Shown one piece after another: positions 40,078-49,214 of a DNA stretch of 64,000 nt; the stretch's first letter is position 1; each line of letters starts with the position of its first letter. The stretch covers positions 1,302,001-1,366,000 of the forward strand of contig NZ_PGES01000001.1 of NCBI RefSeq assembly GCF_002797895.1. The letters run 5' to 3'. The position numbers and the translations under genes are program-made. The notes beneath the pieces were generated by a model. It did no database searches, was not told the DNA's origin, and saw nothing but the letters and a program-made list of their open reading frames with translations. Origin of the DNA: Janthinobacterium sp. 67. GTDB taxonomy: Bacteria; Pseudomonadota; Gammaproteobacteria; Burkholderiales; Burkholderiaceae_D.

Positions 40078-41418
40078 TCAAGATTGTTCTTTGCCGCCAC
40101 GCGCGATGGGCAGGGTCAGCACGATGGCCGCGCCCGCCACCAGCAGCACGCTGGCGTACAGCAAGCCCGTAGCAAAGCTGTGCGTGAAATCCTTCAGCCA
40201 GCCCACGACAACGGGGTTCAGGGCCGAGCCGATATTGCCCGTCGCGTTGATGACGGCGATGCCGATGGCGCGCGCGCCCAGGCTCAGGGCGCGGTCCGGT
40301 GTGGTCCAGAAGACGGACATGGCCGTGTACGCACCCGTCGAAGCCATGCATACGCCCAGCAGTTGCATCACGGGATTGCCGGAATATGCGGTCAACAGCC
40401 AGCCGCCGGCCGAAAGCAGCATCGGCCAGACGATGTGCCAGCGGCGCTCCTGCAAGCGGTCCGAGCGGCGGCCCCAGGCGATCATGCCGATGACGGTGCA
40501 CACTTGCGGGATGGCCGCCAGCAAGCCGATCTGCGTGTTGCTGGCATTGCTATTAAAACTTTTCACGATCAGCGGCGTCCACACGGCCACCATGGCCAGG
40601 GTGTTGACCAGGCAGAAATAGGCGACGCCGAATTTCAATACCGTGGGCGACAACATTTCCGTCAGAACCGAAGTCTTCTGCTGGGACGCCACCGGCTTGT
40701 GCTCGGCCGCCAGCATGCGCGCCAGCACCTGCTGTTCCAGTCTGCTCAGCCAGTTCGCCTTGTTGGGCGAGTCGTCGAGGTAGCCGTACACGGCCAGGCC
40801 CAGCAGCACGGATGGCATACCTTCGAGCAAGAACAGCCATTGCCAGCCCTTCAAGCCCCAGTGCCCATCAAGGCCCAGGATCAGGCCCGACAAGGCCGAA
40901 CCGATGGCGGCCGTCACGGGCATGGCGATCATGAACAGGGCATTGGCGCGTGCCCGGTAGGCGCTGGGAAACCAGTACGTCAGGTACAGCAACATGCCGG
41001 GCAAAAAGCCCGCTTCCGTCACGCCGACGAGAAAGCGCAGCGCATACAGGCTGGCCGGACCGCTGGCGAACAGGGTCGCCGTCGAGGCCAGGCCCCAGGC
41101 GATCATCATGCTGCCTATCCATTTACGCGCGCCGATGCGCGCCAGCACGATGTTGCTGGGGATGCTGCACGCGATGTAGGCGATGTAAAACAGGGTGGTG
41201 GCAAAGCCGAACTGGGTGCCGGACAGGCCCAGGTCCTGCATCATGGTCAGGCCGGCAAAGCCGATGTTGATGCGGTCCAGAAAGGAAAACACGAACAGCA
41301 GGAACAGAAATCCCAGCAGGTGGCGCGATACCTTGCGCATCACCTGCTGTTCCAGTTGATTGGCGGCCGCGTCAGGAACGGGTGCAGTGGCGGGGGTGGC
41401 CGCTTTGGCGATGGTCAT
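40078..41418 (-). CDS. MFS transporter of the anion:cation symporter family
   Basis: 446 residues from ATG 41418 (GGAGA 6-7 bases upstream; ATG 41430 would add four residues). Twelve membrane segments, the FLDRINIGFAGLTMMQDLGLSGTQFGFATTLFYIAY start and a WFPSAYRARANALFMIAMPVTAAIGSALSGLIL middle are those of ACS-family aromatic-acid permeases (such as HpaX). It would import the hydroxyphenylacetate-type substrate of the downstream hydroxylase. First gene of the operon MFS-hydroxylase-DUF2783-hmgA. Confidence 0.9.
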   Translation of the reverse strand: MTIAKAATPATAPVPDAAANQLEQQVMRKVSRHLLGFLFLLFVFSFLDRINIGFAGLTMMQDLGLSGTQFGFATTLFYIAYIACSIPSNIVLARIGARKWIGSMMIAWGLASTATLFASGPASLYALRFLVGVTEAGFLPGMLLYLTYWFPSAYRARANALFMIAMPVTAAIGSALSGLILGLDGHWGLKGWQWLFLLEGMPSVLLGLAVYGYLDDSPNKANWLSRLEQQVLARMLAAEHKPVASQQKTSVLTEMLSPTVLKFGVAYFCLVNTLAMVAVWTPLIVKSFNSNASNTQIGLLAAIPQVCTVIGMIAWGRRSDRLQERRWHIVWPMLLSAGGWLLTAYSGNPVMQLLGVCMASTGAYTAMSVFWTTPDRALSLGARAIGIAVINATGNIGSALNPVVVGWLKDFTHSFATGLLYASVLLVAGAAIVLTLPIARGGKEQS

Positions 41419-41524
41419 GCTTGTCTCCATAAGGTGTCGCCCTCCCCTTGCTGTTTTTATTGGGTGAGAGCGGCCGGGTGATCCCGGCTTGAAACACAGT
41501 ATGCAGACGGCGATGCCGGCGGCT

Positions 41525-41541
41525 GTCCCCATTTTGGGGAC
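41525..41541. promoter_or_regulatory. Perfect 17-bp palindrome GTCCCC-N5-GGGGAC, likely operator
   Basis: GTCCCCATTTTGGGGAC is a perfect dyad with 6-bp arms and a 5-bp AT centre. It lies 107 bp upstream of the MFS start and 53 bp downstream of the LuxR-type gene stop. Position and symmetry make it a probable binding site for a regulator of the aromatic operon, with the adjacent LuxR-type protein the first candidate. Confidence 0.55.
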
Positions 41542-41593
41542 GTTTTGCGGCTAAAACAGTCAAAAAGGCGGAGCCATTGCTACGTCGAAGGAA

Positions 41594-42412
41594 CTAGACA
41601 GGCGCTGGCGCCATGCACAGGGCGAACAACTGGCGTTGGCTGGAAATGCCCAGGCGTTTATAGGCGCGCTTCTGGTACGTCGTCACGCTGGACGGCTGCA
41701 CGCCCATGATCTCGGCGATTTCCACGGCCGTAAGGCCTTCGAGCACGCAGCGCAATACGTCCAGTTCGCGCTTGCTCAAGGCGGGACAATGCTGGCGCAG
41801 CCTGGCCAGCATCATGGGCGCGACGCCCTGCGTATTTTGGCCGTTCAGGCTGTAATGGTGCTTGACGGCATGGGCAAACAGCGGCGACAGGGTCTCGATG
41901 CTGGCCACTTCGCCGGGCAGGAACTGGCCCTGGCTGCTGTCGCGGTAAAAATTGACGGACAGCCAGATATCGCCGGCCGGTTGCACCAGCAGGGACAAGC
42001 GGTCCGACACATTCGGTTTTTGATAGCAGACGGCACGGTAGCCGGGATGGTCGATCTCGTCGCTGGCTTGCTGGTGCAGCACGATGGCGGGATCGATTTT
42101 CCGCCCCGGCACGGGCGCAATCACGCGCTGGTTGCCGTCGAGCGCGTAATAGTGGCGCGCATAGCTGTCGGCAATATCTTGCAGGAAACGCCCGCCGCGC
42201 CGGTCGGCCACGGCCACGGTGCGCGGACGGTTGCCGAATTCATAGGCAAAGATCGTGCACTGGGCTATGGGCGCGACCGTGCTGACCGTTTTCAGGATGG
42301 CCCCGGCGACGGCATTCACGTCGGCATGGCCGATGGCAGCCATCAGCTCCAGGGTACGCCCGAAGTCCAGCTGCCCTTCCGCCTGCCGCCGCTCGACGCG
42401 CCAGTAACGCAT
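41594..42412 (-). CDS. LuxR-family transcriptional regulator
   Basis: 272 residues from ATG 42412. The C-terminal LuxR helix-turn-helix is at about residues 215-265 (LSKRELDVLRCVLEGLTAVEIAEIMGVQPSSVTTYQKRAYKRLGI). The N-terminal 200 residues have no recognisable receiver or autoinducer domain and may bind an aromatic ligand. It is directly upstream of the MFS-hydroxylase-HmgA operon on the same strand and is the likely regulator. The longer upstream frame overlaps msrA and was not used. Confidence 0.85.
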   Translation of the reverse strand: MRYWRVERRQAEGQLDFGRTLELMAAIGHADVNAVAGAILKTVSTVAPIAQCTIFAYEFGNRPRTVAVADRRGGRFLQDIADSYARHYYALDGNQRVIAPVPGRKIDPAIVLHQQASDEIDHPGYRAVCYQKPNVSDRLSLLVQPAGDIWLSVNFYRDSSQGQFLPGEVASIETLSPLFAHAVKHHYSLNGQNTQGVAPMMLARLRQHCPALSKRELDVLRCVLEGLTAVEIAEIMGVQPSSVTTYQKRAYKRLGISSQRQLFALCMAPAPV

Positions 42413-42422
42413 ATCGGCTTTC

Positions 42423-42944
42423 TTACTGCCCGCGCTGCGGCAAGACCCAGTCCGGCCGGATGTAATGGCAAGTGTAGCCATGCGGCAAGCGCTGCAGATA
42501 ATCCTGGTGCTCCGGTTCCGCTTCCCAGAACGGGCCGGCCGGCGCCACTTCCGTCACCACCTTGCCGGGCCACAGGCCGGAGGCGTCAACGTCGCGGATG
42601 GTGTCCTCGGCTACGCGCTTTTGCTCGTCGCTCGTGTAATAGATGGCCGAGCGGTAGCTGGTGCCGCGGTCATTGCCCTGGCGATTTTCCGTGCTGGGGT
42701 CGTGGATCTGGAAGAAGAATTCCAGGATCTTGCGGTAGCTGATGACCTTCGGGTCGAAGATGATCTCGATCGCTTCCGCATGCGTGCCGTGGTTGCGGTA
42801 GGTGGCGTTGGCCACGTCGCCGCCGCTGTAGCCCACGCGCGTGGCGATCACGCCCGGATAGCGGCGCAGCAAGTCCTGCACGCCCCAGAAGCAGCCGCCG
42901 GCCAGGATCGCCGTTTCATTGCCTTGTGCATAGTCTTGTGCCAT
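42423..42944 (-). CDS. msrA: Peptide-methionine (S)-S-oxide reductase MsrA
   Basis: 173 residues. The catalytic GCFWG with Cys18, then [31 protein letters not shown] and the [23 protein letters not shown] signature, leave no doubt about the family. Cytoplasmic, repairs methionine sulfoxide with thioredoxin. It is 10 bp upstream of the LuxR-type regulator on the same strand, although the two seem functionally unrelated. Confidence 0.96.
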   Translation of the reverse strand: MAQDYAQGNETAILAGGCFWGVQDLLRRYPGVIATRVGYSGGDVANATYRNHGTHAEAIEIIFDPKVISYRKILEFFFQIHDPSTENRQGNDRGTSYRSAIYYTSDEQKRVAEDTIRDVDASGLWPGKVVTEVAPAGPFWEAEPEHQDYLQRLPHGYTCHYIRPDWVLPQRGQ

Positions 42945-43000
42945 GGTGTCTTTCCCGTTCTAGTCAGAAGCAGCTATCTTACCCTGTCACGCGACTTTCT

Positions 43001-44344
43001 TCAGCGGGCCAGCAAGCGCTTGAGCTGCGCCGCCTGGTAGGCGCCGATGGCGTCGTTGAACAGGCAGCGGATCAGCGGGTCGTCGACGATGTCGGCCTCC
43101 TCCAGTTCCGCCCGCGCGGCGGCATCGAAAGGGCCATCGTTGATGCGCATGTACATCGACGTCAGCGATTCGCCGAGCACCAGCGCCGCATGGCATTTCA
43201 CGAGAGGCAGCTCCGTCGTCCAGCCTGGCGCCTCGTCAGGCTCCGGCACGAGGTCGATCACGTCGCCATGCGTGCGGTAATGGAGCACGGTGGCCGCGCC
43301 GTCATGGCCGTACAGGGACAGGCGCCACAAACGCGGGGCCTGGAAGTAGCTGTCCTCGGGCAGTTCCATGTCGCGGTAGCGTTCAAGCAAGCCCTTGCGG
43401 CAAAAGTCGAGCGCCAGCGCCGCGTCGGCATCGTTCAAGGGCGCGAAACGGCGCGCGATGTCCGCCGTGGCGGGCGGCGGCGCGTCGGGACGGTAATCGA
43501 AATCCACATCCTGCGGGCCCACGGGTATCACCCAGGACAAGGGTTCGGAGTCAGTCACGCCGTGCGCGTCGAGCAGCACGGACGTGGACGGATCGAGGCG
43601 GAAGATGTGCGCCTCCGGCAGCGCGGTGCCGATCTTCTGCGCAAACCGGCGATAGGTAATGGGGAACATCGCGTGGTTGTACCAGGACCAGTCTTCCTGC
43701 ACGAACTGGCAGGAGCTGGGCACGATGTACCGGGGCGCCAGCGCGCGCAGCTGCGGCACCCAGTCGTCGGGCAGTTCGACGGGGCCAGGCTGCGCCTGCG
43801 ACGGCGCGATGACGGCGATCTCGCGCATGGTCTGGAATGGCCACAGCACCATGTCCCATGGTGCAAACGCGGCCAGCTGTTCAAGCGTCGCGGGGCCGAT
43901 CCAGGAATCGACGACGTTGAGCACGTTCATGCCGGCTGCGCGCACCTGGAACAGCGAGTCGACATCGTCATCGAGCGCGCGGCGCGGAATCACCTCGATA
44001 CTGCCCGCCTGCACGGGCACGTCGACCTGCAATCGCCGCACCTGCGTAAACCCCAGCGCGCGGATCATGGCGAACAGCTCGTCGAAGACGCAGTACAGAT
44101 AAATGGGTGTGGCGCGGTCGAGCACGTCGAGGCTGTCGAGCGAGCAGTGGTCGTCGTGGAAGTGCGAGATGAAGACGGCATCCCAGCGCAGCTGCCGCAC
44201 GGCGTCCAGGTCGAAGCGCACGGGCGGGAACGCATGGCAGTTGCGGCTGAACGGATTTTCGACGATGGGATCGAAGGCGATGGCCGTGCCTTCGCATTCG
44301 AAGACATAGCCGGCGTGCAGGATGCGGGAGATTTTCAGGGGCAT
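43001..44344 (-). CDS. MBL-fold metallo-hydrolase-like protein
   Basis: 447 residues from ATG 44344. The frame continues ten codons upstream into the palindromic repeat, so the later ATG is preferred. The metallo-beta-lactamase metal motif is VFISHFHDDHCSLDSLD (about residue 62-78). Further possible ligands are in WIGPATLEQL and YIVPSSCQFVQEDWSWYNH. The length and C-terminal extension (about 180 residues with an RLWRLSLYGHDGAATVLHYRTHGD segment) set it apart from ordinary hydrolases; UlaG-like or phospholipase-like relatives are possible. The substrate is unknown. Downstream of hemB on the same strand, separated by a repeat element. Confidence 0.75.
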   Translation of the reverse strand: MPLKISRILHAGYVFECEGTAIAFDPIVENPFSRNCHAFPPVRFDLDAVRQLRWDAVFISHFHDDHCSLDSLDVLDRATPIYLYCVFDELFAMIRALGFTQVRRLQVDVPVQAGSIEVIPRRALDDDVDSLFQVRAAGMNVLNVVDSWIGPATLEQLAAFAPWDMVLWPFQTMREIAVIAPSQAQPGPVELPDDWVPQLRALAPRYIVPSSCQFVQEDWSWYNHAMFPITYRRFAQKIGTALPEAHIFRLDPSTSVLLDAHGVTDSEPLSWVIPVGPQDVDFDYRPDAPPPATADIARRFAPLNDADAALALDFCRKGLLERYRDMELPEDSYFQAPRLWRLSLYGHDGAATVLHYRTHGDVIDLVPEPDEAPGWTTELPLVKCHAALVLGESLTSMYMRINDGPFDAAARAELEEADIVDDPLIRCLFNDAIGAYQAAQLKRLLAR

Positions 44345-44359
44345 GGGGAAATCGAAGAG

Positions 44360-44438
44360 AACCCAACGGCGCAAATGCCGGGGTCGGACGGGGACGCCGA
44401 GTCCCTGAGGGTCCGACCCCAGCTCTTGCTTTTGGGGT
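44360..44438. repeat. Palindromic GGGGTCGGAC element, expanded variant
   Basis: The arms GGGGTCGGAC (44380-44389) and GTCCGACCCC (44411-44420) enclose a second small dyad, GGGGAC-GCCGA-GTCCC, absent from the other two copies. The outer arms AACCC and GGGGT are kept. It lies between hemB and the MBL-fold gene. Confidence 0.85.
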
Positions 44439-44473
44439 GCAAAAGGACGCTAACGGCGCGCCAGAGACTAACC

Positions 44474-45448
44474 TCAATACGGATTATTCAGCACATCCAT
44501 CGCAAAATACGTAAAGATCATGTCCGCGCCCGCGCGCTTGATGGCGCCCAGGGTTTCCTGCACCACGCGGCGCTCGTCGATGGCGCCGGCTTGCGCGGCG
44601 AACTTGATCATCGCGTATTCTCCGCTGACCTGGTAGGCGCCGATCGGCAGACGCGTCACTTCGCGCAGGTCGCGGATGATGTCCAGGTAGGCGCCGGCCG
44701 GCTTGACCATCAGCGCGTCCGCGCCTTCGGCTTCGTCGATCAGGGACTCGCGCACGGCTTCGCGGCGATTCATCGGGTCCATCTGGTAGGTCTTGCGGTC
44801 GCCCTTCAGGGTGCTGCCGGCCGCGTCGCGGAACGGGCCGTACAGGCCGGAAGCGAATTTGGTCGAATACGCCATCACGGGCGTGTCGTGGAAGCCGGCC
44901 GCATCCAGCGCGCTGCGGATCGCCGCCACCTGGCCATCCATGGCGGCCGACGGGGCGATGATGTCGGCACCCGCCTGCGCGGCGATGACGGCTTGCTTGC
45001 CCAGGTTCAGCACCGTGCTGTCATTGTCGACCGTGTCGCCATGCAGGATGCCGCAATGGCCGTGGTCCGTGTATTCGCAGAAGCAGGTGTCGGACATGAC
45101 GACCATTTCCGGCACGGCGTCCTTGATGATGCGCGACATGCGGGCCACCAGGCCGTCCGGGTTCAGGGTATCCGTGCCGTGGCTGTCCTTGTGGTGCGAA
45201 ATGCCGAAGGTCATGACGGAGCGCAGGCCGGCGCGCGCGTAGCGCTCCACTTCCTGCGCCAGCTTCGCTTCGGGAATGCGGCGCACGCCGGGCATGGATT
45301 TGATGTCGACGAAATCGCTGCTGCCTTCGTCAACGAAGATCGGCAGGACCAGGTCGCGCGGATTGATCTCGGTTTCGCGGAACAGCTCGCGCAGTTGCGG
45401 GGTCGCGCGCAGGCGGCGCATGCGCGAAGTGGGGAATTGTGCTGGCAT
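44474..45448 (-). CDS. hemB: Delta-aminolevulinic acid dehydratase (porphobilinogen synthase)
   Basis: 324 residues, standard HemB length. The zinc cysteines are C122, C124 and C132 in [16 protein letters not shown]. Active-site lysines lie in AYSTKFASG (about 195) and [12 protein letters not shown] (about 248). It condenses two 5-aminolevulinate molecules in haem and tetrapyrrole synthesis, in the cytoplasm. Apparently monocistronic, with repeat element 44360-44438 as its 3' boundary. Confidence 0.97.
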   Translation of the reverse strand: MPAQFPTSRMRRLRATPQLRELFRETEINPRDLVLPIFVDEGSSDFVDIKSMPGVRRIPEAKLAQEVERYARAGLRSVMTFGISHHKDSHGTDTLNPDGLVARMSRIIKDAVPEMVVMSDTCFCEYTDHGHCGILHGDTVDNDSTVLNLGKQAVIAAQAGADIIAPSAAMDGQVAAIRSALDAAGFHDTPVMAYSTKFASGLYGPFRDAAGSTLKGDRKTYQMDPMNRREAVRESLIDEAEGADALMVKPAGAYLDIIRDLREVTRLPIGAYQVSGEYAMIKFAAQAGAIDERRVVQETLGAIKRAGADMIFTYFAMDVLNNPY

Positions 45449-45560
45449 GGGTTGACTGGCTTCAGGTTAACAACGCCGATCAGTATACGCCGATCGCGCC
45501 GCTTGCGCCGGGCCGCCCGGCAAAAAAGCCGCGCAAGTCAAGAAACCCTGCCCTGCGCCT

Positions 45561-46466
45561 TCATTGCGCATGCAGCAGGGCGGCCACTTGCCAGCGCATG
45601 TCGGCCGCCAGCTGCACCAGCATGTCGCCGCGGCGGCGCGCGTCCGCCCGCTTTTTCGACGGCACCAACTCCAGGTCCGGCCTCCGGCAAGGGCCGCATG
45701 GCAGGCGGTAATTGCCGTCGCTGGTGGGCTGGGCATGGAGCTCGCGCCACGCCAGGTCGTAATCGGACGAGATATGGCGGCGCCGGCGCCAGTTCAGCGC
45801 GATGCGGTTGGCGTTGCTGACCAGGTCCAGATGGCCACAGCCGAAAAAGTCGCCCAGGTCGCGCAAGGCGGCCACCATCAGGTTTTTCGGCCGGCAGCCA
45901 TGCAGCGCCCGCGTGGCTTCCTTGACCGCCTGCGCGCCCGCCTGCGAGCGCAAACCCTGCAAGGCGCCCAGCTGAATGACGGCGCCGCCGGGCTGCGGCC
46001 GGAACAGGAAACTGGCCAGGTACAGCGGCACGCCGTCGCGCGTCAGGCGCAGGCACAGATCCCCTTCGCGGTGGCTGTCGTGGATGGCCGTCAGCTGCAA
46101 GCGGTAGGTGGCGCCATCCTTGCCTTCGATGGCGGCCAGCACCAGCGGGCGGCGCGCCGCGTATTCCACCAGCGGCCGCGCGCCCGCCTGCCACAGGAAG
46201 CGGTAATGCCCGCGCAGCAGGTCCACCCGCGCAGCACAGCCGAACCGGCGACTGGCGTAGGGACGATAAATCTTGTACAGCAGGCTGGGATGGACTTGCG
46301 CCAGTGCCGCCAGGCCCGGCGTCGCGGCAACGAAAGCTTGCCAGCGCGCGCGCTGCGCGGGGAAGACGATGGCGCCCAGCGCGGCCTTGATACGGTGGCC
46401 ATGCTGGCGCAGTGGCGCCTGCTGCTGCTGCGCGGCGCTGTCGCCGGTGGCGGTAAAAGTATGCAT
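45561..46466 (-). CDS. VirK/YbjX-family (DUF535) protein
   Basis: 301 residues. The DUF535 pattern is seen in LLYKIYRPYASRRFGCAARVDLLRGHYRFL (about 62-90), the strand LCLRLTRDGVPLYLASF and the motif KNLMVAALRDLGDFFGCGHLDLVSNANRI (about 193-222). Relatives affect virulence, antimicrobial-peptide resistance or lipid A modification in enterics, with no enzyme activity settled. It appears monocistronic. Confidence 0.85.
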   Translation of the reverse strand: MHTFTATGDSAAQQQQAPLRQHGHRIKAALGAIVFPAQRARWQAFVAATPGLAALAQVHPSLLYKIYRPYASRRFGCAARVDLLRGHYRFLWQAGARPLVEYAARRPLVLAAIEGKDGATYRLQLTAIHDSHREGDLCLRLTRDGVPLYLASFLFRPQPGGAVIQLGALQGLRSQAGAQAVKEATRALHGCRPKNLMVAALRDLGDFFGCGHLDLVSNANRIALNWRRRRHISSDYDLAWRELHAQPTSDGNYRLPCGPCRRPDLELVPSKKRADARRRGDMLVQLAADMRWQVAALLHAQ

Positions 46467-46530
46467 GCGAACGGCTCTACGACGGGTCTGATGAACGGGA
46501 CGCGGCGACGCCGCAGGCAGCCCGGAACAG

Positions 46531-46552
46531 GCGCCTGCACTCTGGCAGGCGC
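46531..46552. other. 8-bp hairpin between acyltransferase and DUF535 genes
   Basis: GCGCCTGC (46531-46538) pairs with GCAGGCGC (46545-46552) across a 6-nt loop. No T-tract follows on either strand, so termination is uncertain. Confidence 0.4.
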
Positions 46553-46638
46553 TCTACACCGGGTAGTGCGGATGATAGGGGGAGGTGAAAACGAGGGGGG
46601 TTACAAGTTGGTAATGTGCTGCTGGCGAGCCTGGGCGC

Positions 46639-47726
46639 TCAGGGTGCCGCCGCAGCGCCCATCGGCCGGCCCGGCTTTCCGTAACGGGCCACCAGCCAGC
46701 GCCGCGCGGGCTTTTCCAACCGATGGTAGCTGAGGCTGCAAACGGCAATCAGCACTCCGGTGAACAATGCGGCGCGGATGGCGGTCGGCGCCAAGCCGGC
46801 GCCCGGCACCAGGCGCAGCAAGGGATTGACAAGAAACAGGCCAAGGGGAACATGCAATAAATAGACGGCATAGGAAATGTCACCGAGGAAGGCGGATATT
46901 TTGCCTTCCAGGACAGCCGGACGAAGGGCGGCCAACAGCCACAGCAGCGCCGGAAAGAAGGCCATGACCACGAAGGCAAGCAGCATCAGCTCGACGCTGA
47001 GCCCCTTGAGGCCAAAGACCAGCAGGATGGCCAGGGACAGCGCCGCAAAATAGGCGAGTATCCAGGCTTGCTTGCGGCAATAAAACAATAGCACGCCACC
47101 CGAAAAGCCCGCCAGGCCGCGCAGCAGCCCTTCAGTCACATCCGCGGGCGTATAACCGCGCAAGAAACGCTCGACCATATAGGCCGTGCCCCAGCACAGC
47201 AGCACTGAGCCCAGATGCAAGGCGAATTTCCAACGCATGGTGCGCATTCCGAAACGCACGACAAAATACCAGCCGAGATTGATGACCACTTCGACGAAAA
47301 TGCTCCAGGCGGGGCGATTCAATGGAAAGTTTTGAGTGTCATCCAGCATGCAGGGCAACATGACGCTATTTGGCACGATGCAAGCCAGTGTAGCGGTCGT
47401 CGGCGTGCCAAACAGGTATTTGGCCAATGCATACGAGAATCCCAGGGCCAGCGCCACGCCATACAAGGGGTACAAGCGCGCAAAGCGCTGCAATGCAAAC
47501 TGCCGGAATGCCATTCCCTGGCCTATGCGTTCCTCGTAGCTATAAGCCATGACCCAGCCCGAGAGCATGAAAAACAGGTCGACCGCCAGGTAGGCATGAG
47601 GAACATGAAAACCGAAAATGATCGGCAGGTGGTACACCATGACAAGCAGGGCGGCGATGCCCGTATGCCATCGAGCGATACGACGCGGCTGCCTGCCATC
47701 GCACCATCCGGCACTGCATTTCCCAT
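46639..47726 (-). pseudogene. Acyltransferase-3 (OafA-like) gene with N-terminal frameshift
   Basis: The intact part (46639-47640, 333 residues) has the acyltransferase family 3 pattern, with AYLAVDLFFMLSGWVMAYSYEERIG and GDISYAVYLLHVPLG, and about ten membrane segments. It lacks the usual start. The missing piece (AGSRVVSLDGIR) is encoded in another frame at 47726-47663, and GIAALLVMVYHLP resumes in the first frame after the CGGG at 47660-47663. One lost G (GGGG to GGG) explains this. The paralog at 47885 reads GRIISLDAMRGIASLVVVVYHLP unbroken. It may be a pseudogene, a phase-variable gene or a sequencing error; translation from ATG 47640 would give a protein without its first helix and its conserved SLDGxRGxA motif. 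Confidence 0.75.
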
Positions 47727-47884
47727 CTCACACCCCTACGAATGAAAAGCTCCGGCGCGGTAGATTCCGACGGCGGTCAAGCCTCGCATCAGACTATTCC
47801 ATATAGATGCAAAAAAGGTAATTAATATCTTTTAAAATATACGAAAAGATAATTTTTACATTGAATATGACGAGTAGCAGGCCG

Positions 47885-48967
47885 CTAGCGGGCCGGAAAA
47901 GAAAGCTGTTGCCTGTCACCATTGCGGAACCGGCGCAACAGCCAGCGGCGGGCCGGCATTTCCAGGCACCGGAAACTGGCAGTGCTCAGCGCTATCAACA
48001 GCGCGCTAAAGATCAGGGATTTAAGCGCGATGCTGGAAATCCCGGGCCCCGGCAGCAGCAACCTCAGTGGTTTTTGCAACAGGATTGCCAAAGGCAAATG
48101 CAGCAGATAAACGGCATAAGAGATATCGCCAAGATAAGCACAGAAACTGTTTTCCAACATGGCTGGGCGCCACCACGCTGCCAGCCACACGAGCACGGGC
48201 AGCAGGCCCATGACGACAAAGGCCAGCGGCGTGACGCCGCCGCTGTCGCCGCGCAAGCCGAAAGCGAGGAGGACGGCGATAGTCACTATCGCAAAATAGA
48301 CGAGTATCCATGGCTGGCGGCGGAAACTGAAGAGCAAAATCCCTCCGGAAAACCCCAGCAGCCCCCGGTACAAACCTTCATGCAAATCATTCGGATTGAA
48401 ACCACCCATATAGCGGTGGCTGTAGATAGCAGTTCCCCATAGCAATACCGTAAAACACAGGTGCAAGGCGAATTTCCAGCGCAATGCAGACAGGCCCAGC
48501 CACACTGCAAAAAACCACAGGATATTGACCGCCACTTCCACAAAGATCGACCAGGCCGGCCCGTTCAGGGGGAACGCCGTGCCAACGGGATTTATGCAGG
48601 GTAATAAGAAAGCATTCGGCACGAGACAGGCCAGATTGGCCGACGGAGTACCAAAGCGCATCTTTACCAGCATGACGAGGAAACCGAACAAAGTCGCGCA
48701 CAGATAGAGCGGATACAGGCGCGCCAAACGGTTCAAGGCAAAATTCTTGAACGGCAAGCCGTTGCCGATACGCTCTTCATAGCTGTGTGCCATGACCCAG
48801 CCCGAGAGGATAAAGAAGAACTCCACGGCAAGATAGGCGTACTGCATCTTGAAACCGTAGATATACGGCAAGTGATATACCACCACCACGAGGGAAGCAA
48901 TCCCGCGCATGGCATCGAGGGAAATAATACGTCCATCATCCTGACGCTGGACACTTGCATCAACCAT
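47885..48967 (-). CDS. Acyltransferase-3 (OafA-like) membrane protein
   Basis: 360 residues with about ten membrane segments. The conserved ISLDAMRGIASLVVVVYHLP start, AYLAVEFFFILSGWVMAHSYEERIGNGLPF, FPLNGPAWSIFVEVAVNILWF and ENSFCAYLGDISYAVYLLHLPLA identify an acyltransferase of family 3, which O-acetylates surface polysaccharide or lipids. It is a close tandem paralog of the frameshifted gene downstream. Both flanks are AT-rich (47811-47870, 49080-49155), unlike the rest of the window. Confidence 0.88.
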   Translation of the reverse strand: MVDASVQRQDDGRIISLDAMRGIASLVVVVYHLPYIYGFKMQYAYLAVEFFFILSGWVMAHSYEERIGNGLPFKNFALNRLARLYPLYLCATLFGFLVMLVKMRFGTPSANLACLVPNAFLLPCINPVGTAFPLNGPAWSIFVEVAVNILWFFAVWLGLSALRWKFALHLCFTVLLWGTAIYSHRYMGGFNPNDLHEGLYRGLLGFSGGILLFSFRRQPWILVYFAIVTIAVLLAFGLRGDSGGVTPLAFVVMGLLPVLVWLAAWWRPAMLENSFCAYLGDISYAVYLLHLPLAILLQKPLRLLLPGPGISSIALKSLIFSALLIALSTASFRCLEMPARRWLLRRFRNGDRQQLSFPAR

Positions 48968-49214
48968 TTCGATTTCGCTTGATTATCGTTTACCGAACTG
49001 TACGGACAGAACAGCAAGGGGGAGGCCTGAACGCCATGATCAATGCCAGCTAGGCCATATGCCCGTGGCACTGCATTTCTGTCAAATGAAATAACATTTA
49101 TACATTATTCGCATAATAACATGATGTAATATTAAAATGCAAAATATACAATTCCCAGGGCGATGGTGTCACCGGAAGGGCCGCGCCTCGCGAGTCAGGC
49201 GCAAGCCGGGGCAC

